Assembly: GCF_000368625.1 (NCBI RefSeq) | Contig: NZ_KB849576.1 | Span: 722,797 to 786,796, forward strand | Direction of reading: 5' to 3' | Length of the DNA stretch: 64,000 bases | DNA from: Acinetobacter schindleri CIP 107287 | Lineage (GTDB): Bacteria; Pseudomonadota; Gammaproteobacteria; Pseudomonadales; Moraxellaceae | Shown here: positions 56,780 to 64,000 of the stretch, in pieces | Numbering within the stretch: position 1 is the stretch's first letter | Layout of the letters: each line of letters starts with the position of its first letter | The notes under the pieces: generated by a model | Seen by the model: only the letters and a program-made list of their open reading frames with translations | Told to the model about the DNA's origin: nothing | The model's database searches: none | Position numbers and translations under genes: made by a program

Positions 56780-56806
56780 AAAAAGCACCGGATTCGGTGC
56801 TTTTTT
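56780..56806. terminator. bidirectional terminator between the symporter gene and argF
   Basis: Perfect 10-bp stem AAAAGCACCG/CGGTGCTTTT with GATT loop, T-rich on both strands. Confidence 0.9.
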
Positions 56807-56819
56807 ATTGAAAGAAAAC

Positions 56820-57740
56820 TTAGTCTTTTTTCAGATTTTCATTAATCAGGAATTCAACCAATGCTTTCTGAGCATGTAAACGGTTTTCAGCTTCATCCCA
56901 AACCACAGCATTTTTGTGATCCAGCATATTTTCTGAAATTTCTTCGCCACGGTGTGCAGGCAAACAGTGCATAAACAGGCAGTCGGGGTGAGCCAGATCC
57001 ATCAAGCGCTCATTGACCTGATAATCAGCAAATGCTTTTTCACGGATTTTCTGTTCTTCTTCCTGTCCCATACTTGCCCAAACGTCAGTCACGATCAGGT
57101 CAGCATTGACTGCTGCATCTTCAGCTGAGTCAACCAGCTCTACACAGTGTGCAAATTCAGACAGGAATTTTTCTTGTGGCTCATAACCTTTAGGCGCAGC
57201 AATTTTCAGCTTAAAGCCCCACATATGCGCAGCTTCAATATATGAATTACACATATTGTTGCCATCACCGATCCACGCCACAGTTTTACCTTCGATTGGA
57301 CCACGATGTTCCAGGTAAGTCTGCATGTCAGCAAGCAGCTGGCAAGGATGGTGGTCATCAGTCAGAGCATTAATCACGGGTACTTTTGAATAAGAAGCAA
57401 AACGTTCAACGATGTCATGACCAAAAGTACGGATCATCACTACATCAAGCATGCTTGAAATCACACGTGCAGAATCTTCGATAGGTTCGCCACGGCCCAA
57501 TTGAGTATCACGTGAAGACAGGAAAATTGCGCTGCCGCCGAATTGGGTCATGCCAGCTTCAAACGAAACACGCGTGCGGGTACTGGATTTCTCAAAAATC
57601 ATTCCCATAACTTTACCAACAAACGGTTGGAAAACTTCATTGTTATGCTGTTTGCGCTTGAGCTCGATGGCGCGTTGCAGTATCTGGTTAAGTTCTAAAG
57701 TCGATAGATCGCGTAAAGTCAGAAAGTGACGGAGAGCCAT
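56820..57740 (-). CDS. argF: ornithine carbamoyltransferase, anabolic
   Basis: Joins carbamoyl phosphate to ornithine giving citrulline in arginine synthesis. The 306 residues hold the carbamoyl-phosphate loop [10 protein letters not shown] (about 52-61), [11 protein letters not shown], the ornithine-binding SMGQEEE segment and the [10 protein letters not shown] motif with the catalytic Cys. No arginine deiminase genes are near, favouring the anabolic enzyme. Convergent with the symporter gene. Confidence 0.94.
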   Translation of the reverse strand: MALRHFLTLRDLSTLELNQILQRAIELKRKQHNNEVFQPFVGKVMGMIFEKSSTRTRVSFEAGMTQFGGSAIFLSSRDTQLGRGEPIEDSARVISSMLDVVMIRTFGHDIVERFASYSKVPVINALTDDHHPCQLLADMQTYLEHRGPIEGKTVAWIGDGNNMCNSYIEAAHMWGFKLKIAAPKGYEPQEKFLSEFAHCVELVDSAEDAAVNADLIVTDVWASMGQEEEQKIREKAFADYQVNERLMDLAHPDCLFMHCLPAHRGEEISENMLDHKNAVVWDEAENRLHAQKALVEFLINENLKKD

Positions 57741-57850
57741 TCGTTACTCCACAATAATTGCTGAAAAACTGGTTCAACAATTAGTTGTTGGTTAGTTAAA
57801 AAAATACGGAATCGGCTAATATACTATATGAATAGGAAATTGCAAAAAAA

Positions 57851-58504
57851 CTAGACTTTTTGATGACCGTCCAGGAAACGATCGACACAATAATTCACAT
57901 ATTCGACAGTTTCCTGATCAGTTTCATCGCTTGGCAAACCCATTAAAATGCGCCATTCCATATTTCTTAAAATACCGAAATATAATTGTGCAGAAAATAA
58001 TGGATTTGGACAGCTGAGCAGACCTTTGGCATGTGCCTGTGACAAAACTTCAGCAATAGAGTGCTGGATATGTTTTGGCCCCTGTTCATGAATATGTCGA
58101 GCAATATCCAGATTGCGTCCACTTTGTTCCAGCACCAGCCGCATAAATGCGGCATTTTCCGGCTGTTTGATATGTTGGTAAAAGTTCAGCAAGGTCTGAA
58201 TCAAATAGCTTCTAAAGTCTTTAGAACTGTTTAAAGAAAAGGGGAGACAAATATCTTTAAAGAACTGGGTACGGCGATAATCACAAATCGACTTAAACAG
58301 GCCTTCTTTATTGCCAAAGTATTTATAAATAGATGCCTTGGAGCCACCGGCATGATTGACAATATCATCCAGTGATACAGCATCATAACCATGTTCCAGG
58401 AACAGCTCTGTTGCACTGATCAAAAGGGCGAGACAGCGCTCATGACCAAGCTTGGTCTGTGGCACATCTTTGGCTAAGGGTTCCAGTTGAACGAGATCCT
58501 GCAT
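57851..58504 (-). CDS. TetR-family transcriptional regulator
   Basis: A 217-residue TetR/AcrR regulator: the N-terminal helix-turn-helix (about 25-70; LISATELFLEHGYDAVSLDDIVNHAGGSKASIYKYFGNKEGLF) and an all-helical ligand-binding C-terminal domain with a TetR_C-like segment. It is divergent from prpB across 232 bp containing a 17-bp palindrome, making it a candidate regulator of the prp genes, which in most Acinetobacter are controlled by a GntR-type protein instead. The ligand is unknown; 2-methylcitrate or propionyl-CoA would fit the context. Confidence 0.85.
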   Translation of the reverse strand: MQDLVQLEPLAKDVPQTKLGHERCLALLISATELFLEHGYDAVSLDDIVNHAGGSKASIYKYFGNKEGLFKSICDYRRTQFFKDICLPFSLNSSKDFRSYLIQTLLNFYQHIKQPENAAFMRLVLEQSGRNLDIARHIHEQGPKHIQHSIAEVLSQAHAKGLLSCPNPLFSAQLYFGILRNMEWRILMGLPSDETDQETVEYVNYCVDRFLDGHQKV

Positions 58505-58603
58505 ATTGACGACTAAATCAGCACTTTTCGATTATTTCAGTTGCCATCATAACAAAGTTGTGCGCACATTTCATGGAGACTGCTGTATCTATTATCTCGA
58601 CTA

Positions 58604-58620
58604 AGATTTATGCTAAATCT
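58604..58620. promoter_or_regulatory. candidate operator in the tetR-prpB gap
   Basis: Perfect dyad AGATTTA-TGC-TAAATCT. It lies 11 bases upstream of a candidate prpB promoter (-35 TTGACT at 58632-58637, -10 near 58655-58661). A second, smaller palindrome TGTGCGCACA lies at 58559-58568. Binding by the TetR-type protein is inferred from position. Confidence 0.5.
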
Positions 58621-58736
58621 ATCCGCATTATTTGACTAAAGTTTTAGAGTTTTTATTCTATCAGGCCATGGATTGAGCGTTTTGAATAGGTATACTCGAA
58701 CTTCAATAATTATAGCCAACACTGTGGAAAGGGAAG

Positions 58737-59621
58737 ATGACACAACAAATGTCTGCAGGTTTAAAGTTTAGAGAAGCATTAGAAACTGAGAAACCACTAC
58801 AAATCATTGGAACCGTAAATGCCTATGCAGCCATGATGGCGAAACAGGTCGGTTATAAAGCCCTTTATGTCTCTGGTGCCGGTGTGGCCAATTATTCTTA
58901 TGGATTGCCTGACTTGGGTATGACCAGTCTTGATAATGTCCTTGAAGATGTACGCCGTATTACTGAACGTGTGGATACGCCATTACTGGTAGATATTGAT
59001 ACAGGCTGGGGTGGTGCATTTAATATTGCTCGTAGCATTAAGCAGATGATTGCAGCTGGCGCAGCAGCCGTGCATATTGAAGACCAGGTAGCACAAAAGC
59101 GTTGCGGCCACCGTCCAAATAAAGAAATCGTATCGCAACAGGAAATGGTAGACCGGATCAAGGCGGCAGTGGATGCCAAAACGGATTCTAACTTTGTAGT
59201 CATGGCACGTACCGATGCCTTGCAAAAAGAAGGCTTACAGGCTGTGATTGATCGTGCTTGTGCCTGTGTAGAGGCGGGTGCGGATGCGATCTTTGCTGAG
59301 GCAATGACGGACATCACTATGTATAGAACAGTCTGCGATGCGGTGGGTGTACCTGTTTTGGCAAATATCACCGAATTTGGTGATACACCGTATTACACGA
59401 CTGAGGAGCTTGCCGAGCAGGGCATTCGTATGGTGCTATATCCACTGTCAGCTACCCGTGCAATGCAAAAGGCTGCTTTAGAAGTGATGCAGTCGATCCG
59501 TCAAAACGGTACTCAGGTAAATGTACTGGACAAAATGCAACAACGAAAAGAACTCTACGAATTTTTAGATTATCACAGCTTCGAAGACACATTAGATAAA
59601 CTGTTTAAGCAGGAGAATTAA
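58737..59621 (+). CDS. prpB: 2-methylisocitrate lyase
   Basis: Isocitrate-lyase-superfamily enzyme that splits 2-methylisocitrate to pyruvate and succinate, the last step of the methylcitrate cycle. The 294 residues match E. coli PrpB (296), with catalytic C123 in KRCGHRPNK, the [14 protein letters not shown] start and a Mg-binding Asp pair in [15 protein letters not shown] precedes the ATG. It is 4 bases upstream of prpC and surely co-transcribed with it. Confidence 0.95.
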   Translation: MTQQMSAGLKFREALETEKPLQIIGTVNAYAAMMAKQVGYKALYVSGAGVANYSYGLPDLGMTSLDNVLEDVRRITERVDTPLLVDIDTGWGGAFNIARSIKQMIAAGAAAVHIEDQVAQKRCGHRPNKEIVSQQEMVDRIKAAVDAKTDSNFVVMARTDALQKEGLQAVIDRACACVEAGADAIFAEAMTDITMYRTVCDAVGVPVLANITEFGDTPYYTTEELAEQGIRMVLYPLSATRAMQKAALEVMQSIRQNGTQVNVLDKMQQRKELYEFLDYHSFEDTLDKLFKQEN

Positions 59622-59625
59622 AACA

Positions 59626-60768
59626 ATGGCTGAAGGAAAAGTACTCACTGGCGCAGGATTGCGTGGACAAGTCGCAGGGAAAACGGCACTTTCAACAGTA
59701 GGCAAAAGCGGTGCAGGACTGACGTATCGTGGTTACGATGTGCAGGATCTGGCAGAACACTGCCAGTTTGAAGAAGTAGCCTATCTGATTTTCTTTGGTG
59801 AATTGCCAACTGCCGAGCAGCTTGCAGCTTATAAGGCAAAACTTAAGTCATTACGTCGCCTTCCGCAAGCACTGAAAGAAGTGCTGGAACGCATTCCGGC
59901 GGACTCGCATCCAATGGATGTGATGCGTACCGGCGTCTCCATGCTGGGTAATCTGGAAACAGAAAAGTCTTTTGCTGAACAGCAGGATGTAGCGGATCGT
60001 ATTCTGGCAACGCTACCCGCGATTATCTGTTACTGGTATCGCTATAGCCATGATGGCATTCGTATTGATGAAAATACCGATGATGATTCCATTGGTGCTC
60101 AATTCCTGCACTTACTGCGTGGTGAAAAGCCAAATGCCTTGCATGAACAGGTGATGAACGTATCATTGATTCTGTACGCAGAACATGAGTTTAATGCTTC
60201 AACTTTCACTGCACGCGTATGTGCATCGACATTGTCTGATCTGCACTCTTGTATTACCGGTGCGATTGGCTCACTACGTGGTCCCCTGCATGGTGGTGCC
60301 AATGAAGCCGCGATGGATATGATTGAAAACTGGACGTCGCCAGAAGAAGCTGAGCGTGAAATGCTGGGTATGCTGGAACGTAAAGAAAAGATCATGGGCT
60401 TCGGTCATGCAATCTACAAAGACAATGATCCGCGTAATGGCATTATTAAGCAGTGGTCAGAGAAGCTGGCGAAAGATGTAGGCGACACCGTACTTTATCC
60501 AGTCTCAGTCCGTTGTGAAGAAGTCATGTGGCGTGAGAAAAAATTATTCTGTAATGCTGATTTCTTCCATGCATCTGCTTATCACTTCATGGGTATTCCA
60601 ACCAAACTGTTTACACCGATCTTTGTGATGTCACGCGTTACCGGTTGGGCAGCGCATGTGATGGAACAGCGTGCAGATAACCGTATTATCCGTCCAAGCG
60701 CAGACTATACGGGTCCGGAACTACGTAAAGTGATTCCAATTGCTGAGCGCGGCGCCGTAGCAGTTTAA
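59626..60768 (+). CDS. prpC: 2-methylcitrate synthase
   Basis: Condenses propionyl-CoA with oxaloacetate in the methylcitrate cycle. The 380 residues show a citrate synthase fold of the short type, starting near LTGAGLRGQVAGKTALSTV and with the family catalytic His residues in LHGGANEAAMD (about 220-230) and GFGHAIYK near 260, and the C-terminal Asp. Size and the compact N-terminus favour PrpC over GltA. A terminator follows at once; acnD and prpF, which normally follow, are not there. Confidence 0.93.
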   Translation: MAEGKVLTGAGLRGQVAGKTALSTVGKSGAGLTYRGYDVQDLAEHCQFEEVAYLIFFGELPTAEQLAAYKAKLKSLRRLPQALKEVLERIPADSHPMDVMRTGVSMLGNLETEKSFAEQQDVADRILATLPAIICYWYRYSHDGIRIDENTDDDSIGAQFLHLLRGEKPNALHEQVMNVSLILYAEHEFNASTFTARVCASTLSDLHSCITGAIGSLRGPLHGGANEAAMDMIENWTSPEEAEREMLGMLERKEKIMGFGHAIYKDNDPRNGIIKQWSEKLAKDVGDTVLYPVSVRCEEVMWREKKLFCNADFFHASAYHFMGIPTKLFTPIFVMSRVTGWAAHVMEQRADNRIIRPSADYTGPELRKVIPIAERGAVAV

Positions 60769-60788
60769 GTTACAGCTATTGTAAATAA

Positions 60789-60822
60789 AAAAATAAGGTC
60801 TCTCGTCAGACCTTATTTTTTT
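60789..60822. terminator. bidirectional terminator after prpC
   Basis: Perfect 13-bp stem AAAAATAAGGTCT/AGACCTTATTTTT with a 6-base loop and T7 tail. It marks the end of the prpBC operon and also lies 3' of the minus-strand hypothetical gene. Confidence 0.92.
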
Positions 60823-60848
60823 ATAGGTTATATTTATTTAATCTTCAT

Positions 60849-61463
60849 TTAATGGCTGAGCAGGGCGGGATCTTCAATGTGATACCCAGTTTCAAATTGA
60901 ATGCCTAAATATTTTACAGTGACCAGTAATTTATCCTGTTTCGGAATTTTATAGATCTGATTTAACCTTAAATCGGGTTTATAGCTGATAGCCTGTTGTA
61001 TTGGACTCTTATAGTGACCTGATTCAATCCGATATTGATAGGTCCATTTAGGTACGCTTTGTTTCGGATCATGCCATACAGGTGCAGTGCCTTTTCTGGT
61101 CTTTAGTAACTTGAGCTGAATATTCTGCTTCGGAAGAGGAACTACCGGAGTCAAACGTTTCTTGATTTTGGCAATTTCCTGATCAAACTTCTTGCTATTC
61201 TGATCATAGTCAATTTTCTTGGTTTTAGGATTGATATATAGGGAATTGACCTGAATCAGCTGGTTTGGCATCTTGGATTTAAAATTATAATAATACAGTT
61301 GAGGCAGACGTCCACGCCCATCCAGATAATGGCGCAACAGATATAGTTTTTGGTCCTTGGCTTCATAACCCAAAACTTCAAGGTTTTGTGGGCCACCCAC
61401 CGTCGCAAGGCTCAATGGACTAAGACAAATACCAAGTAAAAACAAACTAATATTGGCTTTCAT
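60849..61463 (-). CDS. secreted hypothetical protein
   Basis: A 204-residue protein with an N-terminal Sec signal (about 1-21, cut near LSLATVG) and a polar, Lys/Tyr/Gln-rich mature part with several short beta-strand patterns. No family recognised; the repeated aromatic-basic pattern suggests a periplasmic or surface protein. The ATG at 61463 is chosen because AGGAT lies six bases before it; ATGs at 61466 and 61475 are in frame. It lies between the prpC terminator and the CinA-like gene on the same strand. Confidence 0.6.
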   Translation of the reverse strand: MKANISLFLLGICLSPLSLATVGGPQNLEVLGYEAKDQKLYLLRHYLDGRGRLPQLYYYNFKSKMPNQLIQVNSLYINPKTKKIDYDQNSKKFDQEIAKIKKRLTPVVPLPKQNIQLKLLKTRKGTAPVWHDPKQSVPKWTYQYRIESGHYKSPIQQAISYKPDLRLNQIYKIPKQDKLLVTVKYLGIQFETGYHIEDPALLSH

Positions 61464-61502
61464 CATTATCCTCATCCACTAATTTTTTATAAAGACGCGA
61501 AA

Positions 61503-62048
61503 TTAAGCAGTTTTGCTATCAATTAAATCCATCATTTGATCAGCAATCTGTTCCGTCAATATATCCAGGCGTTCCTCAGGTGTACCATCAATCAGATAGC
61601 GATAATCATAAGTTTGACCTTCATAGAAAACCGAAACAAAAAACGTTCCTACCGGCTTTTCTTTACATTCACTACCACCAGGTTTGAGCAAGCCGGTACA
61701 CGCTACGATCAAATCGGCTTCTTGAAACAGCTTCTGGCCGGTAATCGCAAGCGCATTCGTCACTTCCGGGGATTCAGGTGAATATTTATCAATTAAATCC
61801 TGAGGTACCCCTAAGATTGACATTTTCAGATTGGCATCATAACAAACCAGTCCACCGAGTAAAATTTGTGCACCACATTCTTTATAAAGCGAAAACTGGC
61901 TGCTTAAATAGCCTGAGCTTGCACTTTCTACAAAAGCAACTTTCAGTTTTTTTTGTTCGAGTAAATCACAACATTCTTTTTCTACAAAAGCAACTTTCAG
62001 TTTTTTTTGTTCGAGTAAATCACAACATTCTTTTAACATGGCTATCAT
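61503..62048 (-). CDS. CinA-C/PncC-like amidohydrolase with an internal tandem duplication
   Basis: A 181-residue protein of the CinA C-terminal (PncC) family, nicotinamide-nucleotide amidohydrolases that recycle NMN. The family's hallmarks are VAFVESASSGYLSSQ (VAESCTGG-like, with the catalytic Ser region), LGGLVCYDANLKMSILGVP and the GxxxPGG-type glycine loop in TGLLKPGG. Residues 6-23 and 24-41 are an exact repeat (KECCDLLEQKKLKVAFVE), doubling the first helix and strand. Without it the protein is about 163 residues, the usual size. Whether the duplicated form is active is uncertain. Confidence 0.75.
   Translation of the reverse strand: MIAMLKECCDLLEQKKLKVAFVEKECCDLLEQKKLKVAFVESASSGYLSSQFSLYKECGAQILLGGLVCYDANLKMSILGVPQDLIDKYSPESPEVTNALAITGQKLFQEADLIVACTGLLKPGGSECKEKPVGTFFVSVFYEGQTYDYRYLIDGTPEERLDILTEQIADQMMDLIDSKTA
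61925..62034. repeat. 54-bp perfect tandem duplication in the CinA-like gene
   Basis: Bases 61925-61980 recur exactly at 61979-62034 (period 54, two copies plus two bases). The multiple of three keeps the reading frame, adding 18 residues. The perfect identity marks it as recent. A T8 run inside each copy may have promoted slippage. Confidence 0.97.
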
Positions 62049-62291
62049 TTTTATTTGAGGGTGATGTATTCAATGTATAGACGAAATGTGGATTCTTCAA
62101 TCACCCTTACGATTGTATACATTTATACAAAACATGCTGTTAAAAGCTAAATATGAGATACACATGTTCAAAATTCAGCGAATGAGTGTGTTTGACCAAG
62201 AGTTAAGCAAAATTTGCATTTAACGGTATCATCTAAGCTTAAACAGTGGTAAAAATAAAAATAAAGTGCTTGATGAAAGTAGGTTGTTACA

Positions 62292-62522
62292 ATGAAAACT
62301 ACAGTTAAATATGTAGTCCTGAAAAGTCTGGACTATCAGTTGGGTACCCCTTTATTTCAGGAAGAAATTGATGCGGATGCACAGTATTTTGATCAGATTC
62401 CTGCGATTATTACCTACCAGAATTTAAAACTAAAGGTGAAAAGCAAGGAGTTAAAACGTTTGCAATTACCCGATGAAAAAGAAGATACTCAAACGATTAT
62501 TGTAAAAATGGTCGCGATTTAA
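62292..62522 (+). CDS. small hypothetical protein
   Basis: A 76-residue soluble protein with alternating short strands (VKYVVLKSL near 5-13, IITYQNLKLKVK near 38-49, TIIVKMVAI at the end) and a charged middle. It resembles other small Acinetobacter proteins I cannot name. The A-rich start MKTTVKYVV has a weak ribosome site (TAGGTTG). It is divergent from the CinA-like gene and has its own terminator. Confidence 0.6.
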   Translation: MKTTVKYVVLKSLDYQLGTPLFQEEIDADAQYFDQIPAIITYQNLKLKVKSKELKRLQLPDEKEDTQTIIVKMVAI

Positions 62523-62545
62523 TTAATAATTTGAATAAGATTGAA

Positions 62546-62571
62546 AAAACCTCTTTTTTAGAGGTTTTTTA
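62546..62571 (+). terminator. rho-independent terminator of the 62292 gene
   Basis: Perfect 9-bp stem AAAACCTCT/AGAGGTTTT with a 5-base loop and T tail. Confidence 0.85.
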
Positions 62572-63400
62572 ATAAACTATTAGATAACAATATATTATAA
62601 AATGTTTGCTTACTTATTTTTATTTATTATTATGTTTAATTAAAGTGTTTATAATGCAGTAATTAATATCTTAAAAGGGTTACTTTTTTTGTTTTTGTTC
62701 CTCGTTTTAATCATATATTAATAATTAAAAATAAAATTTCCCTTCATTTTTAGGGGAATATCATGAAAAACTTTTATCAGCGGCGATTCCTTTGGTTTTT
62801 ATTTTTGGTCTTTTTGCATAAGTGAATGTATTGATCAATCTTCAGATGGTTACAGATTGCGGAAACTATGTCGTAGCGCATGGGATTGACGATTCTGCTT
62901 ATATACAAAATTATAATATGATGGAAAGATATACTAATTGACTTAACTATATTTAGACTAGAATGATCGGTAATTGGGTCTTCGCCCCATACTTAACCCA
63001 ATTGTTTAATCTTCTCAAAAATGACTTATATTTTAATTGAGTGTATAACCAATTTTTGATCTTCCCTGTATAAAGTATTTAGAATCTTTATATAGGTTTT
63101 GATGTCTTGAAAAAATATTAAATCTAAGTTTTATAGTTAATAATTTTACGAATTATAAATAAAATATTTATATTTTAAAAAAGTAGAATTTTGCATTTTT
63201 TTAGATATAGATTTCATCTGCACATATTAGTAGCTATTCTTATTATTTACGAGATGCTTGGGTAAATAATGTAAGTGTAAAAATGGATTATCAATAGTTT
63301 AAATCAATTTATTTTACATTGAATTAGTCTGTAACAGGTTATGACTTGGAGTTTATGCAGAAGGCTGTAGAGTAAATACTGAACTCGTAAAGATCGGTTC
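62572..63400. other. very AT-rich region with decayed coding traces
   Basis: About 0.8 kb, markedly poorer in G+C than the rest. No intact gene of more than about 45 codons. Besides the remnant at 62763, two readable stretches are seen: LRDAWVNNVSVKMDYQ before a TAG at 63295-63297, and LGVYAEGCRVNTELVKIG within 63345-63437. An 8-bp dyad AATTGGGT/ACCCAATT lies near 62970-63005. I read it as an eroding, probably acquired segment. Confidence 0.5.
62763..62940 (+). pseudogene. remnant of a small secreted-protein gene
   Basis: A strong AGGGG site stands six bases before an ATG at 62763, but the current frame stops after 20 codons (MKNFYQRRFLWF...). If one A is restored to the AAAAA run after the ATG, the frame reads MKKLLSAAIPLVFIFGLFA, a typical signal peptide, then TAA, then VNVLINLQMVTDCGNYVVAH and further residues to a TGA at 62938-62940. 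Two lesions (frameshift and stop) and a retained ribosome site suggest a recently dead small exported protein. The 20-residue peptide might itself be expressed. Confidence 0.4.
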
Positions 63401-63432
63401 ATTTACTTATAAAGGAAAAAGGAGCGTCTCCA

Positions 63433-63717
63433 ATGGCTAACCAAAACCAACAAAATCCGAACCAGAATCAGCAACAGCGTCAGCAAAATCAGCAAGACCA
63501 ATGGCAAAATCCAAATCAACAGCAACAGCAACAGCCTAACCAGCAAAATCAACAGAACCCAAATCAACGTCAGCAAAATCAGCAGAACCAGCAAGATCAA
63601 CAGAATCAGCAGGATCTGCAACAGCAACAGCAGCCTAATCAACAAGGTCAACAGCAAGATTCAACACAACAAGCTCATCAGCGTGATCAACAAAATCAAC
63701 GCGGACAACAGCGCTAA
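63433..63717 (+). CDS. Gln/Asn-rich low-complexity protein
   Basis: A 94-residue protein of which about half is Gln; nearly all the rest is Asn, Asp, Pro, Arg, Gly. It has no hydrophobic segment and one Trp, so it is probably disordered. Reasons to believe it: a strong AAGGAG site seven bases before the ATG, and a perfect terminator 16 bases after the stop. The repeat-like pattern (QQNQQ, NPNQ, QQQPNQQ) changes by short steps. Such Q/N-rich sequences can self-assemble; function here is unknown. The long complementary Leu-rich frame on the other strand is a shadow. Confidence 0.6.
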   Translation: MANQNQQNPNQNQQQRQQNQQDQWQNPNQQQQQQPNQQNQQNPNQRQQNQQNQQDQQNQQDLQQQQQPNQQGQQQDSTQQAHQRDQQNQRGQQR

Positions 63718-63732
63718 GTATTGAAACTCGAA

Positions 63733-63760
63733 GAAAGCCGCCATAAGGCGGTTTTCTTTT
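63733..63760 (+). terminator. terminator of the Gln/Asn-rich gene
   Basis: 10-bp stem GAAAGCCGCC/GGCGGTTTTC (one G-T pair) with ATAA loop and TTTT after it. Confidence 0.85.
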
Positions 63761-63825
63761 GGGCTTCATAACTGAATTTAAGTTTGGAAAGACGTTGATG
63801 AAGAAAATGTAGAATAGAGTACTGT

Positions 63826-64000
63826 GGCTTTGTTGCACAAACCTATCTGTAAAGGCTTTTTTAGCGATATAATTTTCAAATGAAGAAGCCTACACACAAA
63901 ATCTACCGCACAACCAATTGGCCCGCATATAACCGAGCACTCATGAGTCGCGGAAATATTGCCATTTGGTTTGATCCTGCTACGCAATGGTATGCTCCAT
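63826..64000 (+). mobile_element. IS5-family (IS903-like) insertion sequence, left end, cut by the window
   Basis: GGCTTTGTTGCACAAA at 63826-63841 is the terminal inverted repeat form of IS903-group elements and is followed, after the usual ~50 bases, by a transposase start. The right end lies outside the window, so the length and the expected 9-bp target duplication cannot be checked. Confidence 0.85.
63880..64000 (+). CDS. IS903-type transposase, N-terminus (3' end outside window)
   Basis: Only 40 residues are present, beginning MKKPTHKIYRTTNWPAYN, then a SRGNIAIWFDPATQWYAP segment, the usual N-terminus of IS5/IS903-group DDE transposases. The frame is open to the window edge. The ATG at 63880 is 54 bases inside the element. 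Activity cannot be judged from this part. Confidence 0.85.
   Translation, partial: MKKPTHKIYRTTNWPAYNRALMSRGNIAIWFDPATQWYAP

Noticed and set aside
63403..63657. Leu-rich open frame on the minus strand
   Set aside because: It is the complement of the CAA/CAG/AAC repeats of the Gln/Asn-rich gene, which by itself gives Leu/Ile-rich codons; no ribosome site.
1..64000. CRISPR arrays, tRNA and rRNA genes, phage genes, toxin-antitoxin pairs
   Set aside because: Looked for regular direct repeats, T-loop signatures and known small-pair layouts; none could be supported.

Overview
The window reads as chromosomal DNA of an Acinetobacter species (Moraxellaceae, Gammaproteobacteria). The reasons are the moderately low GC content, protein sequences typical of the genus, and gene neighbourhoods such as putA with a divergent AsnC-type regulator next to putP, iscRSUA-hscBA-fdx, hupB-ppiD, clpS-clpA and prpB-prpC. 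Nearly all of it is dense core-genome housekeeping DNA. I found no tRNA or rRNA gene, CRISPR array, prophage or replication origin.

Layout. 0-9.7 kb: end of an EamA-type transporter, small zinc-ribbon protein, NfsB nitroreductase, HpaI aldolase, LpxH (lipid A), PpiB, GlnS with a structured leader, bestrophin channel, LRAT-domain membrane protein, TrmA. 9.8-15.8 kb: proline catabolism (putA, AsnC/Lrp regulator, putP). 16.1-24 kb: aspartase (aspA), mfd, HIT protein, membrane class III nucleotide cyclase. 24-29.6 kb: complete isc Fe-S assembly cluster behind an IscR-type promoter box. 29.6-37.8 kb: SCP2/UbiJ-like membrane protein divergent from a phasin, HU, PpiD, DUF2797, YidB-like, YqiJ-like, Rieske and PfkB kinase genes. 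38-47.3 kb: GNAT, PreP-like M16 protease, phospholipase A (pldA), Trk/Ktr K+ uptake pair, ilvA, rpiA. 47.4-54.6 kb: YgjP-like metallopeptidase, a decayed IS5-family element, argC, clpS-clpA, ynfA. 54.6-60.8 kb: KgtP-type symporter, argF, TetR regulator, prpB-prpC.

The last 3.2 kb is different. It holds a CinA-like gene with a fresh in-frame 54-bp tandem duplication, about 0.9 kb of very AT-rich DNA with traces of broken coding sequence, a tiny Gln/Asn-rich protein gene with its own strong ribosome binding site and terminator, and the left end of another IS5-family (IS903-like) element cut by the window edge. This is the accessory part of the window.

Working together: putA/putP and aspA feed proline and aspartate into glutamate and fumarate; prpBC with the dicarboxylate symporter serve propionate and C4/C5 acid metabolism, but acnD and prpF are not adjacent; the isc cluster supplies Fe-S clusters. 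No clearly novel multi-gene system is visible. The best leads are regulatory and small-scale: the foldable glnS leader, an NtrC-like site inside the aspA leader, the 10-bp motif shared by putA and putP, the duplicated CinA-like gene and the Q/N-rich gene.
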